A DNA stretch of 64,000 nucleotides from Pseudomonas viridiflava (lineage in GTDB: Bacteria; Pseudomonadota; Gammaproteobacteria; Pseudomonadales; Pseudomonadaceae): positions 496,001 to 560,000 of the forward strand of contig UVIF01000023.1 of NCBI GenBank assembly GCA_900596015.1, written 5' to 3'. Of this stretch, positions 53,411-62,799 are shown in pieces. Numbering within the stretch: position 1 is the stretch's first letter; each line of letters starts with the position of its first letter. The notes below the pieces were generated by a model. The model was given only the letters and a program-made list of their open reading frames with translations, did no database searches and was not told the origin of the DNA. Position numbers and translations under genes: made by a program.

Positions 53411-55828
53411 TCAGCCGCTGACGTTGACCGACGAACCTGGCTCGAGCTGTTCCGTGCCCAGTGCGTGGATCAAGGTGATGGGCTGAGTCGACAGCGCACG
53501 CAGGTGCACGGTGATCACTTCATCGACGCGCGTCACGTCCACCCACTGCCCATGAAACTGCATCGCCAGGCTGACATCGCCCAGACCCGGCGGTGGTGCC
53601 GGGAACACCCGCAGCCCTTCAACGGCCGGGAACACACCCAGGTAATGTCGTTGCATGACGTCCAGGGCGCCGGACATGGCTGCCAGGTGGACCCCTTCGC
53701 GCACGCCACTGTCGGGCTTGGCGTCCAGGTCGGTACGCAGGCAGTGCTGGTAGTACATCCACGAGGCATCACTGTCGGTATGAGCCAGCGCACCGGCGCA
53801 GACGGTTTTCGACAGGCTGGATTCGTGGAAGACGTGGCCCAGGTGATAGTCCATGGTGCGCCGTGCGATGTCGTCGTCGAACGGGTAGCGCAAGCGAGCG
53901 AACAGGGCGTGCAACTGCTCATTGGACAATAGGTAGAACAGCATGAGGGTGTCGGCCTGCTTGCTGACCTGATAGTGGTCGCAATGATCACCGCGGGCTT
54001 CGAGCATCCAGTCCAGGCGTGGGTTGTCCTCGCTTTTCCACTCATCCGGCGCAGGCTGCAATCGTTCGAAGCCCTCGAACTGATCGAGCACACCGTCGGC
54101 GGTGAATGGCAAGAACATGTTGCGGCTGACATGCTCCCAGTGCGATGCCTCGTCGGGACGCAGTGCCAGGCGTTCGACGAGGTCTTCGCGCAGCGCCGTC
54201 GGCAGTCGCTGCAGGACGTCCAGTGCACGGCACAGCGTCCACACCGCCATCAGATTGGTGTACGCATTGTTGTCCAGGCCTGGTTGCTCGGCATGGGGGT
54301 AGGCGTTGTGGTATTCGTCGGGGCCGATCACGCCTTCGATGACATAGCGCTGCCGGGACTCGTCGAAGCGCGCCACGCTGGCCCAGTAACGCGCGACCTC
54401 GATGATCAGGTCGCCGATCTTTCCGGCCAGTTGCTGTTCGTCGCCGGTGGCCAGGTACAGCGTCCAGGCGTCGTAGGCCACGGCCGAGCCGATGTGTCGC
54501 TGCAGGTGAGTGGGGTCAGGCACCCAGTTGCCGGAAATCGGGTAGTACTGGAACGGCGGGGTCTGTTCCTCGCCGTCGTGGGCGCTGCGCCACGGAAACA
54601 TTGCGCCGGAACAGCCTAGCCGAGCGGCTCGGCGCCGCGCTGCCGGCAGACGCGCATGGCGGTAGTCGAGCAACGAGCTGGCCAGTTCGGGACGGTGCGT
54701 GGCGAACAACGGAAAGGCGAACAGCTCGTCCCAGAACACCTGGCCGAAGTAGCCCTCCTGCCAACCGCGCGCCGGAAACCCCAGGTCATGGCCTGTGCTC
54801 AGTGCAGAGACCGTCTGCTGGATATGCCAGCCAGCGAACTGCAGGGGGTGATCGACAGCCGGATCGGCAACGCGGATGCGCCCATATGCCCACGTGTCCT
54901 GCCAGGCCTGCTCATGGGCCGCCAGCAACTGGGCATGGCTGGCGTCGGGCAGTGCCGCCATGCTGCTCGACAGTCCGTGAAACTCGTCGTCGACTTGAAC
55001 GATGACACGCTTTTCCAGTACCAGCGGGCCGCGCTCGGGCCACTCCACCGTACCCTCCTGCACCAGGCGATCATCCACCACCTGACCCTGCCACTGGCAC
55101 GGCGCTACGGTCTGCACGGCCACCGCGACTTTACGCGAAGCGTCTTCAAGGGTCGCCACCACCCCTGCCCGACCATCTGCCAGGTGTTCCCAGCGATGGC
55201 TGTGCAAACGGCGCCCTTCGTAGTCGCGGTCGCGTTCGATCAGGTAGTTGCCGCGGCTGTTATCCAGCGTCGTCCGCACACGCAGGCCGGTCAGTGGCTT
55301 GTCGGCATGCAGCTCCCAGCGCAGCACTGCCAATTGTGCGTTGGCGAGGCTGACGAAACGGGTCTCGACGAGTTCCACCGGAACATCGGCCAACAGCAAC
55401 GACAGCCGACGGGTCAACACACCGCGCTGCATGTCGACATGCTGGTGATAGGACTGCAGGGTGTCTGGATCAAGCTCGAACCACGGCTGGTGGTCCAGCG
55501 AGAGCGTCAACCCGAAAGGGTCTGGCAGGTTGACCAACGCTGCGGTATGGGTGGTGGTGCCGTTGACCTGGCGTGCGGCATCGTCGTACCAGCCCGCCCG
55601 GTACAGGCCGGGGTAATGCCCGTCGGGCCGTGGCACGGCGCAGGCCTCGGGCGAACACGCGCGCCACGAGATAACCCCGTTGGCCAGGGTGAACAGCGCT
55701 TCGCGGCGCTGTTCGTCGTCGAGGTCGAAATGGTCGAAGGCCAGGGAATGGGTCGGGCGATCCTTCATGGGCGTGGCCCACGAGCGTGCAATGGGGCGAG
55801 AGCGGTAACCGGCGTAAGCGTCATGCAA
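53411..55828 (-). CDS. Glycoside hydrolase family 65 (disaccharide phosphorylase-like) protein
   Basis: An 805-aa GH65-type enzyme, the size of maltose, trehalose and kojibiose phosphorylases. The catalytic acid is Glu about 505 (GVIGPDEYHNAY). LDNNAYTNLMA, KQADTLMLFYL and GVREGVHLAAMSGALD (phosphate-site area) are further GH65 blocks. The start is uncertain: TTG 55828 has GAGGAA just upstream, ATG 55768 is inside, and a GTG at 55879 is further out. The usual partner beta-phosphoglucomutase is not next to it. The disaccharide used cannot be told. Confidence 0.8.
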   Translation of the reverse strand: MHDAYAGYRSRPIARSWATPMKDRPTHSLAFDHFDLDDEQRREALFTLANGVISWRACSPEACAVPRPDGHYPGLYRAGWYDDAARQVNGTTTHTAALVNLPDPFGLTLSLDHQPWFELDPDTLQSYHQHVDMQRGVLTRRLSLLLADVPVELVETRFVSLANAQLAVLRWELHADKPLTGLRVRTTLDNSRGNYLIERDRDYEGRRLHSHRWEHLADGRAGVVATLEDASRKVAVAVQTVAPCQWQGQVVDDRLVQEGTVEWPERGPLVLEKRVIVQVDDEFHGLSSSMAALPDASHAQLLAAHEQAWQDTWAYGRIRVADPAVDHPLQFAGWHIQQTVSALSTGHDLGFPARGWQEGYFGQVFWDELFAFPLFATHRPELASSLLDYRHARLPAARRRAARLGCSGAMFPWRSAHDGEEQTPPFQYYPISGNWVPDPTHLQRHIGSAVAYDAWTLYLATGDEQQLAGKIGDLIIEVARYWASVARFDESRQRYVIEGVIGPDEYHNAYPHAEQPGLDNNAYTNLMAVWTLCRALDVLQRLPTALREDLVERLALRPDEASHWEHVSRNMFLPFTADGVLDQFEGFERLQPAPDEWKSEDNPRLDWMLEARGDHCDHYQVSKQADTLMLFYLLSNEQLHALFARLRYPFDDDIARRTMDYHLGHVFHESSLSKTVCAGALAHTDSDASWMYYQHCLRTDLDAKPDSGVREGVHLAAMSGALDVMQRHYLGVFPAVEGLRVFPAPPPGLGDVSLAMQFHGQWVDVTRVDEVITVHLRALSTQPITLIHALGTEQLEPGSSVNVSG

Positions 55829-55916
55829 GGATTCCTCGAGTGTGCAGGCGTCGATAGTCCTCAATGCAGACCCATGCACAGGCTCTAGGTTCGGCCTCTT
55901 GGGGGGTGCGCAGTGG

Positions 55917-56936
55917 TTACATCATGTAACGCCGGTGGAACTCCAGGGTGGCCTGATTCTTGTGCTTGGCTTCGAACATGATGTCGAAGCGCTCGAGAAA
56001 CTGCAGCGCGTAGAGGTTGGTCCAGTGGTTCCACATAAGCTCGCTGTGGCCGTACAGATCGCGCTTGGATACCACCTGCAGCAGCGCGTCCATCTCCAGC
56101 TTCTGCTCGGCGGTGAAGCCCAGTTCCTGCAGGCGCTCCTGGGGCTGCGAGTAATGCATCACCGGGCGCACGCCGCGCCAGCTGTCGATGATGCGGTCCA
56201 CGCGGGGATCGTTCGGGTCGATGTAGTCGTTCTCGTTGATCCAGCAGTGGTGGATATCCAGCACCACGGGTGCCAGGTCGGCGAGCTGCAGGCAGTCGTC
56301 GACGCCGTAGGTTTTCTCTTCGTTCTCGAAGGTGATGCAGTGGCGCGCCACGCTGGACAAGCGCGGCCAGATCGCGCGGATGCCTTCGGCGCCAAGGCGA
56401 CCGGCGATGTGCACGTTGCACTTGAAGTCCTGGAACTGCACACCGTAGCCCATCATGCGGATCATGTCGGCGTGGTACTCGAATTCCGCCAAGCTGTTTT
56501 CTACCACCGGTGGCTTGTCCGAGCCCAGCACGCAGAACTGGCCGGGATGGAAAGACAGGCGGATGCCTGAATCGCGCGCCAACTGGCCCATGGCCGCGAA
56601 GCGTTCGGCCAGCCACGCCTGGCGCTCGGGCTGCTGGTAGAACGGCGCAACCTGCGGATGGCTGTAGAACGGCAGCAGGTCGCTGCTCAAACGCAGCATG
56701 CGCATGGCTTCGGGCAGTTGCGCGACATAGTCGAGCAATTGCAGTTGCGCCTGCAGGTTGTGGCGGACGACCTCTTGAAGCTTTTCGTGAGCCACTTGCG
56801 TGGCGACGCTGTTCATCCAGCGCAAGGTGGTGGTGCGGGGGTTGTAGGCGCCCTCGATGAGCTTCAATTCGGCGAGGGTCAGGGCGCGAATCGCATGTCG
56901 GTATTGGCAGGCGAAGCCGATGCGGGGAGTGTTCAT
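55917..56936 (-). CDS. uvsE: UV DNA damage endonuclease UvsE (UVDE)
   Basis: A 339-aa TIM-barrel metal enzyme that nicks 5' of UV photoproducts, an alternative to UvrABC. Motifs of UVDE: RIGFACQ (start), LRLSSDLLPFYSH, LSFHPGQFCVLGS (metal His), CITFENEEKTYGVDDCL (metal Glu) and VVLDIHHCWIN (metal Asp/His). The ATG at 56936 is the family start; 57023 only extends the frame. Confidence 0.92.
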   Translation of the reverse strand: MNTPRIGFACQYRHAIRALTLAELKLIEGAYNPRTTTLRWMNSVATQVAHEKLQEVVRHNLQAQLQLLDYVAQLPEAMRMLRLSSDLLPFYSHPQVAPFYQQPERQAWLAERFAAMGQLARDSGIRLSFHPGQFCVLGSDKPPVVENSLAEFEYHADMIRMMGYGVQFQDFKCNVHIAGRLGAEGIRAIWPRLSSVARHCITFENEEKTYGVDDCLQLADLAPVVLDIHHCWINENDYIDPNDPRVDRIIDSWRGVRPVMHYSQPQERLQELGFTAEQKLEMDALLQVVSKRDLYGHSELMWNHWTNLYALQFLERFDIMFEAKHKNQATLEFHRRYMM

Positions 56937-57071
56937 TCGAATAAGAGCCTGGCATTCAAGTAGGTAGGTCATAGACAACCGCAGCCAGCGTTCCTCTCTC
57001 CTTACCGCTACACAGCCGGGCAAATTGACAGACGCCCTGTGCCACTCTTAATCTGTAGCCAATACATTGTA

Positions 57072-57088
57072 AATTGGTATTACCAATT
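57072..57088. promoter_or_regulatory. LldR-type operator upstream of lldD
   Basis: AATTGGTATTACCAATT is a perfect 8-bp inverted repeat around one base. It closely follows the operators bound by the lactate regulator LldR (ATTGGTNNNACCAAT type). It lies 104 nt before the lldD start. No lldR gene is in the window. Confidence 0.65.
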
Positions 57089-57191
57089 CAGCTTGCTCCC
57101 GGCAGATCTCCAACAACAATCAGGGAATCCGACCCATGCCAACGAACAGTCCAGCCTGCGCCGCTCTTCACGTCCGGGAGATGGCGCGCCC

Positions 57192-58325
57192 ATGATCATT
57201 TCTGCCTCCACCGATTATCGCGCCGCGGCGCAGCGCCGCTTGCCGCCGTTCCTGTTCCACTACATCGACGGCGGCGCCTACGCCGAGCACACCTTGCGAC
57301 GCAACGTCAGTGACCTGGCGGACATCGCCCTGCGTCAGCGGGTGCTGCGCAACATGTCCGAGCTGAGCCTGGAAACCCAGCTGTTCGGCGAGACGCTGGC
57401 CATGCCGGTGGCGCTTGCGCCCATTGGCCTGTGCGGCATGTTCGCCCGTCGTGGCGAGGTGCAGGCGGCCAAGGCGGCAGATGCCAAAGGTATTCCGTTC
57501 ACCCTGTCGACGGTATCGGTCTGCCCGATCGAAGAAGTCGCTCCGGCCATTACCCGGCCGATGTGGTTTCAGCTGTACGTGCTCAAGGATCGCGGCTTCA
57601 TGAAGAATGCCCTGGAGCGGGCCCGCGCCGCCGGGGTGAAGACGCTGATCTTCACCGTGGACATGCCGGTGCCCGGCGCCCGCTACCGTGATGCGCATTC
57701 GGGCATGAGCGGCGCCAACGGGCCGATGCGGCGCATGTGGCAGGCCGTGACGCACCCGGCGTGGGCCTGGGACGTTGGCCTGCACGGTCGTCCGCACGAT
57801 CTGGGCAACATTTCCACCTACCGCGGCAATCCGACCGGGCTTGCCGACTACATCGGTTGGCTGGGCAGCAATTTCGATCCCTCGATTTCCTGGAAGGACC
57901 TGGAATGGATTCGTGAGTTCTGGGACGGGCCGATGATCATCAAGGGCATTCTGGATCCCGAGGATGCCCGCGACGCGGTGAGCTTCGGGGCCGACGGCAT
58001 CGTGGTGTCCAACCATGGCGGGCGCCAGCTCGACGGCGTGTTGTCCAGTGCACGGGCGTTGCCGGCGATTGCCGACGCGGTGAAGGGCGATCTGGCGATC
58101 CTGGCCGATTCGGGGATTCGCAGTGGGCTGGACGTGGTGCGGATGATCGCGCTGGGGGCCGACACGGTGCTGCTGGGCCGGGCATTCATCTACGCCCTGG
58201 CGGTGGCCGGGGGCGCCGGTGTGAGCAATCTGCTGGAGTTGATCGAGAAGGAGATGCGCGTGGCCATGGTACTGACCGGGGCCAAGTCCATCAGCGAGAT
58301 CGGATCGGATTCGCTGGTGCGCTGA
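57192..58325 (+). CDS. lldD: L-lactate dehydrogenase (FMN, quinone-linked) LldD
   Basis: A 377-aa FMN-dependent alpha-hydroxy-acid dehydrogenase. MIISASTDYRAAAQRRLPPFLFHYIDGGAY is the LldD start in pieces; TLSTVSVCPIEEVA, MWFQLYVLKDR, FTVDMPVPGARYRD, and SNHGGRQLDG (catalytic His, substrate Arg) follow. It oxidises L-lactate to pyruvate at the inner membrane. ATG 57192 is used; the frame is open to 57039. lldP, lldR and dld, its usual neighbours, are absent here. Confidence 0.92.
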   Translation: MIISASTDYRAAAQRRLPPFLFHYIDGGAYAEHTLRRNVSDLADIALRQRVLRNMSELSLETQLFGETLAMPVALAPIGLCGMFARRGEVQAAKAADAKGIPFTLSTVSVCPIEEVAPAITRPMWFQLYVLKDRGFMKNALERARAAGVKTLIFTVDMPVPGARYRDAHSGMSGANGPMRRMWQAVTHPAWAWDVGLHGRPHDLGNISTYRGNPTGLADYIGWLGSNFDPSISWKDLEWIREFWDGPMIIKGILDPEDARDAVSFGADGIVVSNHGGRQLDGVLSSARALPAIADAVKGDLAILADSGIRSGLDVVRMIALGADTVLLGRAFIYALAVAGGAGVSNLLELIEKEMRVAMVLTGAKSISEIGSDSLVR

Positions 58326-58335
58326 GCGGTAGACG

Positions 58336-58794
58336 TCACGGCAGCAGGTGGACCAGTTGCGGGTGCACAGCGCCAGGCTGCACATCGAGCACGACCAGCG
58401 TGACGGGCAGTTTGAAGCGGCGACGGCCGGCACTGCCGGGGTTGATGTAAAGGCAGTCGCCGCGCCACTGGATCAGCGGTTTGTGCGAGTGACCGGTGAT
58501 GACCAGGCGGGTGTCGCTGCGCAATGCAGCGGGTACGTCGGCCATGTCGTGGATGAGCAAGGTGGGCCAGCCTTCGAGGTCGAAATGCAATACCTCGGCG
58601 AGCGAATCGGCCCAGGCCATGCCAACATCGTTGTTGCCGGAGACGACCTGCACCGGGGCAATCGCGGAGAGTTGCTGGACGATGTCGCCCTTGCCGATGT
58701 CGCCGGCATGAATGATGCGCTCGCAGCCCTGCAAGGCCGCCACCGCTTCGGGACGCAACAGGCCGTGGGTGTCGGAAATGATGCCTACTTTCAC
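58336..58794 (-). CDS. YfcE/MJ0936-type metallophosphoesterase
   Basis: A 152-aa phosphodiesterase of the calcineurin fold. All metal motifs are visible: ISDTHG, HAGDIGKG, SGNND and GHSH, plus a late PGSAG. The start is GTG 58794 (VKVGIISDTHG); the frame opens at 58863 but adds unrelated residues. It is convergent with lldD, 10 nt apart. The natural substrate is unknown. Confidence 0.88.
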   Translation of the reverse strand: MKVGIISDTHGLLRPEAVAALQGCERIIHAGDIGKGDIVQQLSAIAPVQVVSGNNDVGMAWADSLAEVLHFDLEGWPTLLIHDMADVPAALRSDTRLVITGHSHKPLIQWRGDCLYINPGSAGRRRFKLPVTLVVLDVQPGAVHPQLVHLLP

Positions 58795-58916
58795 TGTCGA
58801 GATCCTGGGTGAGTCGTGGGGATCTGGACTGTGATCTACCTGGGCAGGTTCCCCCAAGATCATCCATCGACCGCAAGACCCTCACCGCAATCCTGCCGAT
58901 ACAGCGCGGTGAACCC

Positions 58917-58982
58917 TTCGCGGCCGCTGACCGCTCCCACGGCGGATCCAATACTTCCGTAGGAGCGGTCAGTGGCCGCGAA
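58917..58982. repeat. REP-type inverted repeat pair
   Basis: TTCGCGGCCGCTGACCGCTC (from 58917) and its inverted partner GAGCGGTCAGTGGCCGCGAA (ending 58982) enclose a short spacer. It lies between the phosphodiesterase start and the exbD end and can form a long hairpin that may end the exbD transcript. Confidence 0.75.
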
Positions 58983-59017
58983 CAGACGCTGCGGTGTATC
59001 AGGTGCATGCGATAACA

Positions 59018-59419
59018 CTACTTGGCAGTGATCACCGCCAGTTTGGTGATGCCCGCCTTTTCGATGGAGGCCATGGCCCGGGCCACTTCGCCGTAGTTGA
59101 CGCCGTCATCGGCCTGCAGCTGTACCCGCACATCAGGGTCCTTCTGCCGTGCGTTCTGCAGATTGACTTGAAGCAGGTCCGGCTGGATTTCGTCCTTGTT
59201 GATGAACAGTTTCCCCTGCCCGTCGATGCTGACCACCAGCGGGTCCTTCTGCTCGGCAGGCGCCACCGCTTCGGTCTTGGGCAGGTTGATCGGGATCGAA
59301 TTGGTCAGCAACGGCGCGGTGACGATGAACACCACCAACAGCACCAGCATGACATCCACCAGCGGCGTCACGTTGATCTCGCTGAGCACTTCGTCCGTGT
59401 CCTGGGTCGAAAAGGCCAT
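59018..59419 (-). CDS. exbD: Biopolymer transport protein ExbD
   Basis: A 133-aa inner-membrane protein with one N-terminal helix; the proton-path Asp lies in INVTPLVDVMLVLLVVF. It works with ExbB and TonB to power outer-membrane uptake. The start is 1 nt after exbB. The gene order tonB-exbB-exbD on one strand is a complete set. Confidence 0.93.
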   Translation of the reverse strand: MAFSTQDTDEVLSEINVTPLVDVMLVLLVVFIVTAPLLTNSIPINLPKTEAVAPAEQKDPLVVSIDGQGKLFINKDEIQPDLLQVNLQNARQKDPDVRVQLQADDGVNYGEVARAMASIEKAGITKLAVITAK

Positions 59420-59420
59420 G

Positions 59421-60146
59421 TCAGGACGCCTCCTTCACTTTGTGGCCGGAAGCCGCAGCACCACTGCGAGCCAACACCGGATGTTGCAGCACGCGGAAAG
59501 AGTGCTTCTGCGCCAGGCTGTAGAAGTCATGGGCGAAATCGTCGAGGTCTGCAGCCGTCAGCTTCAGGCGCCGCAGAAAATAGTTGTAGACCAGTACCGC
59601 CGGCACCGCGACGGCAATCCCGACACCGGTCGCCACCAAGGCTGCGCCAATGGGGCCGGCCACGGTTTCCAGACTGGCCGATCCGGCTGCGCTGATACCC
59701 TTGAGTGCGGACATGATTCCCGATACCGTCCCGAACAAGCCAATGAAAGGCGAGGTACTGCCAATGCTGGCCAGCACCGCAAGGCCAGTCTCCAGCGAAC
59801 GCCGCTCACGCACGATCTGCTGACGCAGGGCACGCTCCAGCCGATCCTGATGATTGATGGATTGGCTCAGGTCGGCCTGTGCCTGCTCGTTGACCTGGAT
59901 GGCCGCATAGCCCGACTGCGCAACGCGGGCCGCCGCACCCGGTTGTTCCTGCGCCAGATGGGCCGCCGAATCGAGGCTGGAAGCGGCCCAGAACTGCTTG
60001 TGAAACTTGCGATCCTGCCCCTTCAGCCGGGCGAACTGCAGCCCCTTGAGCAAGGCCAGGCCCCACGTGGCAACGGAGAACAGGATGAGCAGCCAGATGA
60101 CCGAGTGCTCGACGGAAGTGAAAGGCGATTCTGTCAGAAGATTCAT
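59421..60146 (-). CDS. exbB: Biopolymer transport protein ExbB (MotA/TolQ/ExbB proton channel)
   Basis: A 241-aa membrane protein with three helices: HSVIWLLILFSVATWGLALL, then GLAVLASIGSTSPFIGLFGTVSGIM in pieces, and GIAVAVPAVLVYNYFLRRL. It forms the pentamer around ExbD. It lies 82 nt behind tonB. Confidence 0.93.
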   Translation of the reverse strand: MNLLTESPFTSVEHSVIWLLILFSVATWGLALLKGLQFARLKGQDRKFHKQFWAASSLDSAAHLAQEQPGAAARVAQSGYAAIQVNEQAQADLSQSINHQDRLERALRQQIVRERRSLETGLAVLASIGSTSPFIGLFGTVSGIMSALKGISAAGSASLETVAGPIGAALVATGVGIAVAVPAVLVYNYFLRRLKLTAADLDDFAHDFYSLAQKHSFRVLQHPVLARSGAAASGHKVKEAS

Positions 60147-60228
60147 GGTGAGGCTCTCTGTAGCAAGGCGATAGGTAGTGCGATGCGCCTTTGGTCAGGT
60201 AGCCCGCTTCGTGCAGCAAAAAAGTTGA

Positions 60229-61038
60229 TCAGCGCAGTTTGAAATCGATCGGTACGCTGACCCAGCCGTCGACCGGGTCGGCGCCCCGTTTGGCCGGAAC
60301 GAAACTCCAGCGCTTCACTGCCGCCAGTGCGGCGTCGTCGAGCTGACTGCGACCGCTGCTGGCTTGCACCTGGATTTCGCTCGGCTTGCCGCTGGCCAGC
60401 ACATGAACGCGCAGTAGCACGGTCCCTTCCCAGTTGCGACGCATGGCCAGGGTCGGATACTCGGGTGCCGGATTGTGCAGGTAGCCGGCATTGGCCGAGG
60501 CCGGTGTCACCGCTTGCGGCGCAGCAGGTGCCGGGGGCGTGGGCGGCGTCGGTGCGGCCACCGGTTGCGGCGGCGCAGGCGGTTGCACGACCGGTTTGGG
60601 CGCAGGCTTTGGCACCGGTTTCTTGACCACGGGCTGGGGTTTGGGCTTGGGCGGCGGCGGTGCTGGCCTAGCCGCCAGTTCATCCTCGACAGGCGGTGGC
60701 GGTTCGACAACAGGTGCGACCGGTTCGGGCGGTGGCGGTGGCGTCTCTACCACCGGCGGTGGCGCCGGCTGCGAAAACTCGATCGTCATGGGTGGAATTT
60801 CTGGCGGCACCGTCGGCAGTGCGGGCGTCGGAGTCTGACTGATCCAGTAGATCACCGCCCCATGCAGCACCAGCGCGAACACCCCCAGCAGCACACCTTC
60901 GCGGCGACCGAGGATGCGCTTCGGCGCACGTTGCAGACGCAGCTCGCCCAAGGGCTCGCGGAACACCCGACCCAGGTCGAGCACTTCGCCGGGCACCGGA
61001 TGCCACCGCACCTCCAGGGCGGCCTTGAGGTTATTCAT
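60229..61038 (-). CDS. tonB: TonB energy-transducing protein
   Basis: A 269-aa TonB. The N-terminal part (about 45 aa, basic) precedes one helix (VLLGVFALVLHGAVIYWI). A long Pro-rich periplasmic span with repeated PP, KP and EP follows (about 75-180). The C-terminal TonB domain (about 190-269) contains YPTLAMRRNWEGTVLLRVHV. The ATG at 61038 has AGGAG 7 nt upstream. The cytoplasmic extension is longer than in E. coli TonB, as common in Pseudomonas. Confidence 0.92.
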   Translation of the reverse strand: MNNLKAALEVRWHPVPGEVLDLGRVFREPLGELRLQRAPKRILGRREGVLLGVFALVLHGAVIYWISQTPTPALPTVPPEIPPMTIEFSQPAPPPVVETPPPPPEPVAPVVEPPPPVEDELAARPAPPPPKPKPQPVVKKPVPKPAPKPVVQPPAPPQPVAAPTPPTPPAPAAPQAVTPASANAGYLHNPAPEYPTLAMRRNWEGTVLLRVHVLASGKPSEIQVQASSGRSQLDDAALAAVKRWSFVPAKRGADPVDGWVSVPIDFKLR

Positions 61039-61511
61039 CAATTACTCCTGTTGACGGCTGATCGTGAAGAGACCCGTCCAATCGGCCTCTTCGGCGGGCG
61101 AATGATGTTCAAACTCGACGGGTTCGAAAAGTAATTGTTTGTTATCCCAAACTGCCTATCTGGCATAAGGGAAAGTTTGTGATTCAGCGCGTAGAGTTCA
61201 CTGTTGGCTGCAGAACAGCTGAACAACTTAGCTGTTGCGCGGGCAACAACGGGTTGATTCGGGAAATATCCATTTCTCCAGCAGAATTAACCAGTTGCGC
61301 TCTACCGACAACGACCTTGCAAGCCGAGCAGGTGCATCGACGGACCGTCACGTTTTTTACGTCACGACATAAGCTAATGCTCATAAGGTATTTAACGATC
61401 GTTTTTTATATCCTTTAGTATCCCCTTCAGTGTCGCAGTGGCTGCCCAGGCAGCGCAGATGTGGCTTTAGATTGACTCATTCTTTTTACTCTGCACTTTG
61501 AAGGCGTCGCC
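61039..61511. other. Intergenic region between tonB and the SfnR-like gene
   Basis: 473 nt without a convincing gene. It is the shared upstream region of two divergent units and is markedly AT-rich at about 61350-61435. I looked for a Fur box before tonB (best partial match is GATAACAAACAATTA on the minus strand, under half of the consensus) and for a sigma-54 promoter before the regulator, and found neither convincing. Confidence 0.5.
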
Positions 61512-62612
<1,101 letters not shown>

Positions 62613-62660
62613 GGTTTTTGTAGGGACCGTGTGATAAGTGGATGACTGGGCAGACGCGAA

Positions 62661-62781
62661 CCTGTGGGAGCGGGGCTCTGCCCGCGAACCTGTGGGAGCG
62701 GGGCTCTGCCCGCGAAGAAATCGCTGCGGTGTTTCAGGAATACCGCGGTGGGTTCTTCTCGGGCAGAGACCCGCTCCCACC
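62661..62781. repeat. REP cluster: tandem 28-bp duplication plus inverted copy
   Basis: Two perfect 28-bp copies stand head to tail at 62661-62688 and 62689-62716 (each CCTGTGGGAGCGGGGCTCTG followed by CCCGCGAA). An inverted, slightly diverged copy is at 62756-62781. It lies between the SfnR-like gene and the convergent SfnB-like gene. The unit matches the edge element at 1-27. Confidence 0.85.
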
Positions 62782-62799
62782 GGGGGGTTGTGTACGCGC

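Noticed and set aside
61039..61200. Fur box before tonB
   Set aside because: Best alignment matches fewer than half of the 19 consensus positions.
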